Source: Gluconacetobacter liquefaciens (GTDB lineage: Bacteria > Pseudomonadota > Alphaproteobacteria > Acetobacterales > Acetobacteraceae). From it: a DNA stretch of 64,000 nt. The notes beneath the pieces are model-generated. The model ran no database searches. It worked only from the letters and a program-made list of their open reading frames with translations, and was not told where the DNA came from. Location: the NCBI RefSeq assembly GCF_003350405.1, contig NZ_QQAW01000001.1:62001-126000 (forward strand), written 5' to 3'. A program made the position numbers and the translations under genes. Every line of letters starts with the position of its first letter. The first letter of the stretch is position 1. This document shows positions 17,311-25,196 of this stretch, piece after piece.

Positions 17311-17553
17311 TTACTCCGCGTCCTTGAACCAGACTTCGACCGGGCCCTGGAGCTTGATCGTCATCGGATTGCCGCGCCGATCCGTCGTCCGGCCGACGGC
17401 CAGGCGGACCCAGCCCTCGCTGATGCAATATTCCTCGACATTCGTCTTCTCGACGCCCTTGAAGCGCACGCCGATCCCGCGCTCCAGCAGGGCAGCGTTA
17501 TGGAACGGGCTTTCGGCATTGGCGCACAGGCGATCGGGGGGCGTGTCACTCAT
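17311..17553 (-). CDS. DUF3297 family protein
   Basis: An 80-residue conserved protein of unknown function (DUF3297): MSDTPPDRLCANAESPFHN at the start and MTIKLQGPVEVWFKD near the end. It has no signal peptide or membrane segment, so it is cytoplasmic. ATG 17553 is chosen because the conserved family sequence starts there. It is about 100 bp upstream of the SQR gene on the same strand and could share a transcript. No function can be assigned. Confidence 0.8.
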   Translation of the reverse strand: MSDTPPDRLCANAESPFHNAALLERGIGVRFKGVEKTNVEEYCISEGWVRLAVGRTTDRRGNPMTIKLQGPVEVWFKDAE

Positions 17554-17743
17554 CGGAGGGGACCTTTGCTGGAGACGTTCGGTAATGGGGTGGTGACATA
17601 GCGGGTCCGGGCCGCCAATCCAACCACGGGCGCGCATCTGCCATGTGCCGGTGCGGCATCACGCCCGCCGAATGCAATGGACAGATGGCGCGGAAACCGT
17701 GACATACGGTCCCTTTCGTTATTCGGATTCACGGCGCGGTCCC

Positions 17744-19000
17744 ATGTCGTTTTCCAGTTCTCCCTCCACGTCCGCACTGGCCTATCGCCACCGCATTCCC
17801 GTTGGTTCGCTGCCCGCCTGGCTGGTGATCCTTCTGGGGTTGGTGACGGCGATCGGGCCGCTGGCGACCGACATGTACCTTCCGGCCTTTCCCGCCGTGG
17901 ACAGCGAACTGGGCGGCGGGCCCGGCTCGGCACAGATCACGCTGGCTGCGTGGTTCGCCGGGCTCGCGATCGGACAGTTTTCACAGGGGCCGCTGTCCGA
18001 CCGGCTGGGGCGGCGGGTGCCGCTGCTGGGCGGGCTGACGCTGTTCAGCATCGCTTCGGCCGGGTGCGCGCTCTCGACCGATTATCACATGTTCTGCGTC
18101 TGGCGGTTTCTGGGCGCGTTGGGCGGGTCGGCCAGCGTGGTGGTGCCGCGTGCCATCGTGCGCGACATCGCCACCGGCGCCCAGGGCGCGCGGATCATGG
18201 CGCAACTGACCCTGGTGTTCGGCCTGATGCCGATCCTGGCCCCCAGCCTGGGCAGCCTGGTGCTGTCGGTGGGCCACTGGCGCTGGATCTTCTGGTTCGG
18301 GACGCTCTACGGCATGGCTGGGGTGATCGCCATTGCCTGGACCCTGCCGGACACACTGCCGCGCGAGCGGCGGATTGCGCTATCGGCCTCGACCGTACTG
18401 TGGCGCTATGTCGGCATCGCCCGGGAGCCGATGTTTCTCTCGGCGGCGCTGCTGCTGGGGTTCTCGGCCTTCGTGATGTTTGCCTACCTCGCCAGCGCGC
18501 CGATCCTGTTCGAACAGATCCTGTCCTTCACGCCGCAGCAATTCGGGCTGTTCTTCGGCATGAATGCCGCGCTGTTCATCGCCGGTGCCCAGATCAATGG
18601 CCGGCTGGTCCACCGGGTGGCGCCGCATGTGCTGATGCAGCGCGGCGTGGTGGCGATTACGCTGTCGGCCGGGCTGTTCCTGACCCTGTCCGTCGCCGGG
18701 CTTGCCGGGCCGCGACACCCGCTGCTGGTCTGCGCCATGGTCGGGCTGGTCACCGGATCGCTGGGTTTCGTCAACCCCAATGCCACCGTGCTGGCCTTTA
18801 CCCGGCATGGGCACCATGCCGGCAGCGCCTCGGCCCTACTGGGCACCCTGCAATTCACCATCGGATCGCTCAGCGGGGTGCTGCTGGGCTACCTGCCGCT
18901 GACCAGTGCCGTGCCGGTGGCGGCCACGATGGCGGGCGGCGTCGCCGGCATGCTGGCCTGCATGCTGTGGCACCGGCAGCATGCCGCCGCCGAAATATGA
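17744..19000 (+). CDS. Bcr/CflA-type MFS multidrug exporter
   Basis: A 418-residue major facilitator with about twelve transmembrane helices. The Bcr/CflA signature ATDMYLPAFPAV is at the end of helix 1, and the MFS loop motif SDRLGRRVPLL lies between helices 2 and 3. Members export drugs or small molecules in exchange for protons; the substrate is unknown here. The start ATG 17744 gives a short cytoplasmic N-terminus. It is divergent from the DUF3297 gene. A U-tract terminator lies about 160 bp downstream at 19163-19190. Confidence 0.85.
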   Translation: MSFSSSPSTSALAYRHRIPVGSLPAWLVILLGLVTAIGPLATDMYLPAFPAVDSELGGGPGSAQITLAAWFAGLAIGQFSQGPLSDRLGRRVPLLGGLTLFSIASAGCALSTDYHMFCVWRFLGALGGSASVVVPRAIVRDIATGAQGARIMAQLTLVFGLMPILAPSLGSLVLSVGHWRWIFWFGTLYGMAGVIAIAWTLPDTLPRERRIALSASTVLWRYVGIAREPMFLSAALLLGFSAFVMFAYLASAPILFEQILSFTPQQFGLFFGMNAALFIAGAQINGRLVHRVAPHVLMQRGVVAITLSAGLFLTLSVAGLAGPRHPLLVCAMVGLVTGSLGFVNPNATVLAFTRHGHHAGSASALLGTLQFTIGSLSGVLLGYLPLTSAVPVAATMAGGVAGMLACMLWHRQHAAAEI

Positions 19001-19076
19001 TCTCGCTGGGGCATGATGCGCCGGAGCGGGAATGCGGGCGGGCACGCGCGACGATATATTGCATCGCACAATTTTC

Positions 19077-19190
19077 TTGACTCGGGGCGTCTTCACGATC
19101 ATGAGATAGAGTCGAAGCAGCACTGTTACGCGCTTCATGGACGTTTCCTCCCTAGACTACGGCGGCGCACTTCGGGGCGCCGTTTTTTTT
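19077..19190 (+). ncRNA. Candidate small RNA ending at a U-tract terminator
   Basis: A TTGACT -35-like box (19077-19082) is followed by an AT-richer stretch ending near 19110, then no coding frame, then a strong intrinsic terminator. The predicted transcript (about 19112-19190, near 80 nt) contains TTTCCTCCCT, an anti-Shine-Dalgarno-like stretch as seen in several alphaproteobacterial small RNAs. No good -10 box at ideal spacing was found, so this may instead be the 3' end of the MFS transcript. Confidence 0.3.
19163..19190 (+). terminator. Rho-independent terminator
   Basis: A perfect 6-bp GC stem CGGCGC (19163-19168)/GCGCCG (19177-19182) with loop ACTTCGGG is followed directly by eight T residues. 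It ends transcription from the left before the mla genes. Confidence 0.85.
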
Positions 19191-19305
19191 GGAGGGTCGC
19201 CTCATCTTCCCTTCCTTTGACGCGCCGGCCCTGCCGCGCTACGGCAGGAGGTATGATGGATCGCTCCGCCCATGTTGCCCGGCCGACAGGCCGGTTACGC
19301 CTCGC

Positions 19306-20091
19306 GTGAACGCCGTGCTCGATTTCATCGCGGCGCTCGGACGGGCCGCCTTGAATCTGGTCCGGACCGCCGGTGCCCTGACCCTGTTCGGCGTTGCCGC
19401 GCTGTCGCACCTGGTGCGGCCGCCCTTCTACTGGCGGATCTTCTTCGGCGCGCTGATCGAGATCGGCTTTTTCTCGTTGCCGGTGGTGGCGCTGACCGCC
19501 CTGTTCTCGGGCGGGGTGATCGCGCTGCAATCCTATACCGGCTTCGCGCAGTACCATGCCCAGGGCGCGATTGCCGGCATCGTCGTGTTGGCGGTGACCC
19601 GTGAACTGGGGCCGGTGCTGGCCGGGCTGATGGTGGCCGGGCGGGTGGGCGCGGCCATGGCGGCCGAAATCGGCACCATGCGCGTGACCGACCAGATCGA
19701 CGCGCTGACGACCCTTTCGACCAACCCGATGAAATATCTGGTCACGCCCCGCCTGCTGGCCGGGACGATCGCCCTGCCCTGCCTGGTGCTGGTGGCCGAT
19801 ATCCTGGGCGTGCTGGGCGGTTTCGTGGTGTCGGTCGTGAAGCTCGATTTCTCGGCGCCGGCCTATATCGCCGCCACCTTCACGGCGGTGAAAACGATCG
19901 ACGTGACCGTGGGCCTAGCCAAGGCGGCGGTGTTCGGCTTCCTGATCACGCTGATGGGCTGCTACCATGGCTATACCAGCCGTGGGGGCGCGCAGGGCGT
20001 GGGATCGGCCACCACGGCGGCGGTGGTGGCGGCCTCGATCCTGCTGCTGGCATCCGACTACCTCCTGACCGACGTGTTCTTCTCGCAATGA
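19306..20091 (+). CDS. mlaE: MlaE-family ABC transporter permease
   Basis: A 261-residue permease of the phospholipid-transporting Mla system, which keeps outer-membrane lipid asymmetry. About five membrane segments and the family pattern ALTTLSTNPMKYLVTPRLLA, AAEIGTMRVTDQIDAL and MGCYHGYTSRGGAQGVG are present. I use GTG 19306 because the protein then matches the usual MlaE length and N-terminus; earlier in-frame starts add up to 39 unlikely residues. It overlaps mlaF by 4 nt. The substrate-binding mlaD is not adjacent. Confidence 0.85.
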   Translation: MNAVLDFIAALGRAALNLVRTAGALTLFGVAALSHLVRPPFYWRIFFGALIEIGFFSLPVVALTALFSGGVIALQSYTGFAQYHAQGAIAGIVVLAVTRELGPVLAGLMVAGRVGAAMAAEIGTMRVTDQIDALTTLSTNPMKYLVTPRLLAGTIALPCLVLVADILGVLGGFVVSVVKLDFSAPAYIAATFTAVKTIDVTVGLAKAAVFGFLITLMGCYHGYTSRGGAQGVGSATTAAVVAASILLLASDYLLTDVFFSQ

Positions 20092-20879
20092 CCCAGACTA
20101 CGCCCAAGATCCGTATTCGCGGCCTGCGCAAGGCGTTTGGGCCGAAGGTCGTTCTCGACGGGATCGACCTCGATGTCATGCCTGGTACCTCGATGGTGAT
20201 CATCGGCGGATCGGGGAGCGGCAAGTCCGTGCTGCTGCGCTGTATCCTCGGGTTGATTCCGGCCGATGCCGGGACGATCGAGATCGACGGTGTGGATGTG
20301 CTGTCGCTGCCGACCCGGCGGCGGGAAGCGGTGATCGAGACGATCGGCATGCTGTTCCAGAACGGGGCGCTGTTCGACAGTCTCAGCGTATGGGAAAATG
20401 TCGCCTTCGGGCTGCTGGCCGCCGGGCGGCGGCATGGCAAGCGCCCCAGCCGGGCCGAAGCCCGCGCCACGGCCGGCCGGGTGCTGGAACAGGTGGGGCT
20501 GGACCCCTCGGTGGGTGCGCTGTCGCCTTCGGAGCTTTCGGGCGGGATGCAGAAGCGCGTGGGCCTGGCCCGCGCCATTGCCGGGCAGCCCGACATCCTG
20601 TTCTTCGACGAGCCCACCACCGGGCTGGACCCGATCATGGGCGCGGTGATCGACGGGCTGATCGTGGATTGCGTGCGCAAGCTGGGATCGACTGCGATTG
20701 CGATTACCCACGACATGGCCTCGGCCCAGCGGATCGGCGACCAGGCGGCGATGCTGTACAAGGGCAAGCTGATCTGGCAGGGCCCGGCGACCTCGCTGCT
20801 GAACAGCGGGAACCCCATGGTGGACCAGTTTACCCATGGGCGGCGCGAAGGGCCGATCAGCATGGAATTGCGGCGGTGA
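20088..20879 (+). CDS. mlaF: MlaF-family ABC transporter ATPase
   Basis: A 263-residue ATPase partner of MlaE. Walker A GGSGSGKSVLL, signature LSGGMQKRVGLARAI, Walker B DILFFDEPTTGLDP and the H-loop ITHDM are all intact. The start codon overlaps the mlaE stop (ATGA). A family A repeat lacking its first hairpin begins 2 nt after the stop, followed by radA. Function is lipid transport at the inner membrane. Confidence 0.9.
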   Translation: MTQTTPKIRIRGLRKAFGPKVVLDGIDLDVMPGTSMVIIGGSGSGKSVLLRCILGLIPADAGTIEIDGVDVLSLPTRRREAVIETIGMLFQNGALFDSLSVWENVAFGLLAAGRRHGKRPSRAEARATAGRVLEQVGLDPSVGALSPSELSGGMQKRVGLARAIAGQPDILFFDEPTTGLDPIMGAVIDGLIVDCVRKLGSTAIAITHDMASAQRIGDQAAMLYKGKLIWQGPATSLLNSGNPMVDQFTHGRREGPISMELRR

Positions 20880-20881
20880 AC

Positions 20882-20978
20882 GCAAAAAGACTTTCATCCG
20901 TTCAGGGACACCACAAGTCCCCAGCCCAAGGCCCCTGAACGAATCAAAGTTTTTTGGTTCTTTTTTTCAAAAAAGAAC
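20882..20978 (+). repeat. Family A intergenic repeat, copy 1 (lacks first hairpin)
   Basis: This copy begins at GCAAAAAGACT, has the central inverted repeat CGTTCAGG...CCTGAACG, and ends with hairpin B (gttc-T7-c-A6-gaac, ending 20978). The AT-rich hairpin A present in the other five copies is missing, possibly removed when this end joined mlaF, whose stop is 2 nt away. Same orientation as copies 2 and 3. Confidence 0.85.
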
Positions 20979-21007
20979 AGGCTTCCCTTATCCTTCCCGG
21001 AGTCACC

Positions 21008-22411
21008 GTGGCCCGCCGTCCTTCCGTCCATTACGTCTGCCAGTCCTGCGGCGCCGTCTTTCCCAAATGGGCCGGTCGGTGCGAAAGCTGCGGCGCGTGG
21101 AACAGCATCGTCGAGGAAGCCGCCGAGCCCGCCGCCACCGGGGGCACCGCGCCGCGTCGCGGCCGGGGGGCCAAGGTCGCGTTCGTCAGCCTGGCGGGCA
21201 CGGCCGAGCCGCCGCCGCGCATCGGCACGCGGATGGCCGAACTGGACCGCGTGCTGGGCGGGGGGCTGGTGCCGGCCTCGGTCGTGCTGGTGGGCGGGGA
21301 CCCTGGCATCGGCAAATCGACGTTGCTGCTTCAGGCCGCCTGCGCGCTGGCGGCCGCCGGCCGACGGGTGAAATATATCTCGGGCGAAGAAGCGGTGGAC
21401 CAGATCCGCCTGCGCGCGCGCCGGCTGGGGCTGGATGCGCCGGGGCTGGAGATTGCCGCCGCCATCAACGTGACCGACATTGCCGGGACGCTGGAAAGCG
21501 AGCCCGATATTGCGCTGGTGGTGATCGATTCGATCCAGACCATGTGGCTGGAATCGGTCGAGAGCGCGCCCGGCACCGTCAGCCAGGTGCGGGCCACCGC
21601 GTTTGAACTGATCCGACTGGCCAAGCAGCGGGGATTCAGCCTGATCCTGGTGGGGCATGTGACCAAGGAGGGTGCGCTGGCCGGGCCGCGCGTGCTGGAG
21701 CACATGGTCGATGCGGTGATGTATTTCGAGGGCGATCGCGGCCACCAGTTCCGTATCCTGCGGGCCGCCAAGAACCGGTTCGGCGCGACCGACGAGATCG
21801 GCGTCTTTGCCATGACCGATCAGGGGCTGGTCGAGGTGCCGAACCCCTCGGCGCTGTTCCTGGCCGAACGGCGGGGGAATATCGCGGGCTCGGCCGTGTT
21901 TGCCGGGATCGAGGGCACGCGGCCGGTGCTGCTGGAGGTGCAGGCGCTGCTCTCGCCCAAATCGGGCGATTCCGCGCCGCGCCGCGCCGTGGTGGGCTGG
22001 GATACGTCGCGCCTGAACATGCTGCTGGCGGTGCTGGAGGCCCGGTGCGGGCTGAAGCTGCATGGCATGGACGTGCATCTGAACATTGCGGGCGGCCTGC
22101 GCGTGCTGGAACCGGCGGCCGATCTGGCGGTGGCGGCGGCGCTGGTTTCGGCCGCCACCGGCAAGCCCACCCATGCCGGGGCCGTCTATTTTGGCGAGAT
22201 CGGCCTGTCCGGCGAGATCCGGCAGGTGGCGCAGGTCGATGCGCGGTTGAAGGAGGCCCAGAAGCTGGGTTTCGATGCCGCCTTCCTGCCCCGGCGCATC
22301 GCGCGCGGCAATACGCGGCTGGTCGCGCCCGAGGGGCTGCAATTGAATGAAATCGGCCATCTGGGCGACCTGGTGACCCTGTTCGGCGGCGCGGATAGCG
22401 AGGAGGCATGA
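21008..22411 (+). CDS. radA: DNA repair protein RadA
   Basis: A 467-residue RadA/Sms, a RecA-like helicase that extends heteroduplex during recombinational repair. The N-terminal zinc finger is CQSCGAVFPKWAGRCESCGAW, Walker A is GDPGIGKSTLL, the RadA-specific KNRFG motif is within AKNRFGATDEIG, and the C-terminal third is the Lon-protease-like domain (VGWDTSRLNMLLAVLEARCG onward). GTG 21008 is preferred; the in-frame TTG 20954 lies inside the repeat. The stop overlaps the next gene by 4 nt. Confidence 0.93.
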   Translation: MARRPSVHYVCQSCGAVFPKWAGRCESCGAWNSIVEEAAEPAATGGTAPRRGRGAKVAFVSLAGTAEPPPRIGTRMAELDRVLGGGLVPASVVLVGGDPGIGKSTLLLQAACALAAAGRRVKYISGEEAVDQIRLRARRLGLDAPGLEIAAAINVTDIAGTLESEPDIALVVIDSIQTMWLESVESAPGTVSQVRATAFELIRLAKQRGFSLILVGHVTKEGALAGPRVLEHMVDAVMYFEGDRGHQFRILRAAKNRFGATDEIGVFAMTDQGLVEVPNPSALFLAERRGNIAGSAVFAGIEGTRPVLLEVQALLSPKSGDSAPRRAVVGWDTSRLNMLLAVLEARCGLKLHGMDVHLNIAGGLRVLEPAADLAVAAALVSAATGKPTHAGAVYFGEIGLSGEIRQVAQVDARLKEAQKLGFDAAFLPRRIARGNTRLVAPEGLQLNEIGHLGDLVTLFGGADSEEA

Positions 22412-23007
22412 GCGCCGACGGCCTGGTGATGCTGGCCGAGCCCGCCCGACTGGAACGCGACGTGCGCAAAAGCCTGTTTCTGGCTCAGGCGGCACCCGTG
22501 ACGACGCCAGCCGACGCCCTGGCCTTTGTCCGCGCCGTGTCGGACCTGGACGCCACGCATAATTGCTGGGCCTATCGCATCGGGCAGGATTACCGCAGCG
22601 ATGACGATGGCGAACCGGGCGGCACGGCCGGCCGGCCGATTTTGCAGGTGATCGACGGGCAGGGTTTTGACAGTGTGGTGGTGGTGGTCACCCGCTGGTT
22701 CGGCGGCATCAAGCTGGGTGCGGGCGGGCTGGTGCGCGCCTATGGCGGCACGGCGGCGGAATGCCTGCGTCTGGCGCCGCGCGTGCCGATCGTGCGGCGG
22801 ACGCGCCTGACCTTTCATTGCGGCTTTGGTGATCTGGCGCTGCTTCAGGCACGCCTGCCCGCGCTGGATGCGGTGGTGGAGGACGAGGCATTCGACGCGG
22901 AGGGGGCGCAGATGGTGATTGCCGTGCCTGAAGGAGACGTGGAGAACGCCATTGGCCGGATTGCCGACCTGACGCGGGGGCAGTCGGTTCCTCGGGTGGT
23001 GGTGTGA
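22408..23007 (+). CDS. YigZ/IMPACT family protein
   Basis: A 199-residue UPF0029/IMPACT (YigZ) family member. The conserved core is ATHNCWAYRIG, DDDGEPGGTAGRPI and VVVVTRWFGGIKLGAGGLVRAYGG. The biochemical role in bacteria is unsettled; eukaryotic IMPACT modulates translation control. ATG 22408 overlaps the radA stop, suggesting coexpression. It is followed 6 nt after its stop by family A repeat copy 2 and converges with the EamA gene. Confidence 0.85.
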   Translation: MSADGLVMLAEPARLERDVRKSLFLAQAAPVTTPADALAFVRAVSDLDATHNCWAYRIGQDYRSDDDGEPGGTAGRPILQVIDGQGFDSVVVVVTRWFGGIKLGAGGLVRAYGGTAAECLRLAPRVPIVRRTRLTFHCGFGDLALLQARLPALDAVVEDEAFDAEGAQMVIAVPEGDVENAIGRIADLTRGQSVPRVVV

Positions 23008-23013
23008 AGCAGT

Positions 23014-23133
23014 CTTCTTTTTCTGAAGAAAAAGAAGCAAAAAGACTCTTGATCGTTTGGGGACGTTGCGTGTCCCCAGCACAAAACTCCTGAACGAATC
23101 AGAGTTTTTTGGTTCTTTTTTGCAAAAAAGAAC
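23014..23133 (+). repeat. Family A intergenic repeat, copy 2
   Basis: Complete copy: hairpin A at 23014-23037 (11-bp arms CTTCTTTTTCT/AGAAAAAGAAG), central stem GGGGAC...GTCCCC with CTCCTGAACGAATC, and hairpin B at 23112-23133, a perfect 22-nt palindrome. It starts 6 nt after the yigZ-like stop and its B end encodes the last residues and stop of the converging EamA gene. Confidence 0.9.
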
Positions 23134-23995
23134 GAACACTGTCGATCCGGGCAAAGGTAACGAGATTACCCGCCAGCACCAGCCCGACCCCCAGCGTCAT
23201 ACCCGCCGTCCAGTGCGTGCCCTCGAACAGGATCGAGATCAGCAGGGCCACGACCGGGGACAGGATGGTGGTATAGGCCGCACGATCGGCGCCGATAAGG
23301 TGCACCAGATGCAGATAGGCCAAGAAGGCGACGACCGACCCGGGCAGGGCGAGATACAGCAGGGCCGCGATCCAGGCCGGATCGGTCGATCCCGCCAGCG
23401 ACTCCCCGCGTGCCACCTGCGAGACCGCCAGCACCGCGCAGCCCCAGAGCATGCCGCGATAGACCGCGTTGGGCAGGTCCACCCCCGCCATCGCCACCCG
23501 GCGCGACAGGATATTGCCGCAGGAGAACAGGAAGGTTCCCGTCAACGCCAGGGCCGCGCCGGTCTGCGAGATGCCGGCAACCCCGCCCATACCGGTGAGG
23601 CAGGCGACGCCGCCGATGGCGATACAGCCGCCGGCAATGCTGCGCACGCTGGGACGCAGGCGGAAGAACAGCCACTGATTCAGTGTATTGAACAGGGTTG
23701 CCACGCTGAAGATGACCGAGACGGTACCGCTGGCCAGAGTGATCTCGGACCTGTAGATCGCCAGGAAATTGCATGAAAACATGCATGCCCCCATCGGGGC
23801 GAGCCAGAGATGCGTGCGCCATGGAACCCGGCGGAGCCGGCCGGACAGGTACAGCCATGCGCCCATCGCGGCCGACGCGATCATGAACCGCCAGAAGATC
23901 GCCGTGCCCGGCACGGTGACGCCGACCTGCACATGAATGGCGAACCAGGTGGTGCCCCAGATGACCACGACACACAAAAACAGCAGGCCGAGCAT
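23099..23995 (-). CDS. EamA-family (DMT) transporter
   Basis: A 298-residue drug/metabolite transporter with about ten transmembrane helices in two EamA repeats; motifs include WGTTWFAIHVQVGVTVPGTAIFWRF in the first and AYTTILSPVVALLISILFEG in the second. The substrate is unknown. ATG 23995 has AGAGGG six nt upstream. The C-terminus (SFLQKRTKKL) and stop are encoded inside family A repeat copy 2, so the end was probably remodelled by the repeat. It diverges from the AraC-type regulator, a common regulator-transporter arrangement. Confidence 0.85.
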   Translation of the reverse strand: MLGLLFLCVVVIWGTTWFAIHVQVGVTVPGTAIFWRFMIASAAMGAWLYLSGRLRRVPWRTHLWLAPMGACMFSCNFLAIYRSEITLASGTVSVIFSVATLFNTLNQWLFFRLRPSVRSIAGGCIAIGGVACLTGMGGVAGISQTGAALALTGTFLFSCGNILSRRVAMAGVDLPNAVYRGMLWGCAVLAVSQVARGESLAGSTDPAWIAALLYLALPGSVVAFLAYLHLVHLIGADRAAYTTILSPVVALLISILFEGTHWTAGMTLGVGLVLAGNLVTFARIDSVRSFLQKRTKKL

Positions 23996-24181
23996 GCGGT
24001 TCCCTCTTCGAAAGACCGTCATCCTATCGGGACACCTGGCTTGCCGCGCGGGGGCAGCTGTCAGAATCCTGCGCTTTCCTGCATTGCGGCGTGGCGCGTG
24101 GCCGTCGATCGCGGTCTATAGTCGGGAGGGCGGCCCCGGCCGTCCGATCCGTTCACCTTCCGCTCCCTGCCCTTGTCCATC

Positions 24182-25096
24182 ATGACCGCACTGGCCGACC
24201 TGACGATTGTCCGCACCCTGCATGCGACCGGCGCCACCCTGCGCTCGGCGGCCCATGTCGGCCACGGGTTGGCCGTCGCGGTGTGGGATCGCGACGAGAT
24301 CGCCCAGACCCGATACGACACGCCCAACCACCATACGCTGAGCCTGTATCTGGAACATGGCGAAGGGTTTCGCAAACGTCTGGGCAATAGCTGGAAATGC
24401 AGCAACGGTGCGGGCGACCTGTGCCTGATGCCCGCGCGATCGACCAGCGACTGGGATGTGTCCGGACCGATCCGGATGTTTCATCTCTATATCGTTCCAC
24501 AAGCCTTCGATCGCGCAACGGTCGAACTGTTCGACATGGACCCTGCCCGTGTCACCCTGCGGGAGGACGCCTATTTTCGCGATCCACGGATCGAGGCGCA
24601 GGTCCGCGCGATGATCCTGTCCCGGCATTGGACCCTGCCGGCGGACAGGGTGGCCGTCACGCAGGCCGGAATGGAACTGATGGCCTATCTGCTGGCGCAC
24701 ATGACCGATCGCAGGCCGGACATACCGCGCCGGGGCGGACTGTCGCAGGCGGCGTCCCGCCGGGTGCGGGCGCTGATCGACGCGCGGATGGAGCGGCCGC
24801 TCTGCCTGGACGACCTGGCGGGCGCGGCGGGGCTCAGCAGCTTTCATTTCGCGCGGGCGTTTCGCCAGACGCATGGCGAAACGCCGCATCAGTTCCTGAC
24901 CCGTCTGCGGATCGAACGCGCCCAGCAGTTGCTGCGCCACGGCGCATCGCTGGCGCGGATTGCCGAACTGTGCGGATTCAGCAGCCATAGCCACCTCACC
25001 GCCCGTTTCCGTGCGCAGACCGGGCTGACACCCAGCGATTACCAACGCCATTGTGGCGTGCGGCCCGAACCGGCCGCTAGAGCAGAACCTGTTTGA
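24182..25096 (+). CDS. AraC-family transcriptional regulator
   Basis: A 304-residue regulator with an N-terminal cupin-like effector domain (about 1-180) and a C-terminal AraC double helix-turn-helix: LCLDDLAGAAGLSSFHFARAFRQ, then LARIAELCGFSSHSHLTARFR. It lies divergent from the EamA transporter gene with about 190 bp between starts, so control of that exporter is a reasonable inference. ATG 24182 is used; TTG 24173 is an alternative. The last residues (ARAEPV) and the stop codon come from a family B repeat. Confidence 0.85.
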   Translation: MTALADLTIVRTLHATGATLRSAAHVGHGLAVAVWDRDEIAQTRYDTPNHHTLSLYLEHGEGFRKRLGNSWKCSNGAGDLCLMPARSTSDWDVSGPIRMFHLYIVPQAFDRATVELFDMDPARVTLREDAYFRDPRIEAQVRAMILSRHWTLPADRVAVTQAGMELMAYLLAHMTDRRPDIPRRGGLSQAASRRVRALIDARMERPLCLDDLAGAAGLSSFHFARAFRQTHGETPHQFLTRLRIERAQQLLRHGASLARIAELCGFSSHSHLTARFRAQTGLTPSDYQRHCGVRPEPAARAEPV

Positions 25097-25182
25097 ATGC
25101 GTGCATTCAAACAGGGGAAGAGGCTCGTAAAAACAATAAACTGGAGCATTTCTACCGAACCGGTTTCCGGTGGAAATGCTCT
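25072..25182 (+). repeat. Family B intergenic repeat, copy 1
   Basis: A 111-bp element beginning GGCCGCTAGAGCAG. Hairpin 1 has perfect 13-bp arms CCTGTTTGAATGC/GCATTCAAACAGG, then a conserved AAACAATAAACT, then hairpin 2 from GAGCATTTC to GAAATGCTC. About 10 substitutions separate it from the copy at 32741. It overlaps and terminates the AraC-type gene. Confidence 0.85.
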
Positions 25183-25196
25183 GGGTGACCGGATGG

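Noticed and set aside
20954-21007. TTG-initiated extension of RadA
   Set aside because: It would be translated from the family A repeat; GTG 21008 matches the zinc-finger start.
22186-23154. Minus-strand frame running through family A repeat copy 2 (ending in histidine/arginine-rich sequence)
   Set aside because: Shadow of yigZ-like gene and radA; the FLLLFLQKKK-type sequence is just the repeat.
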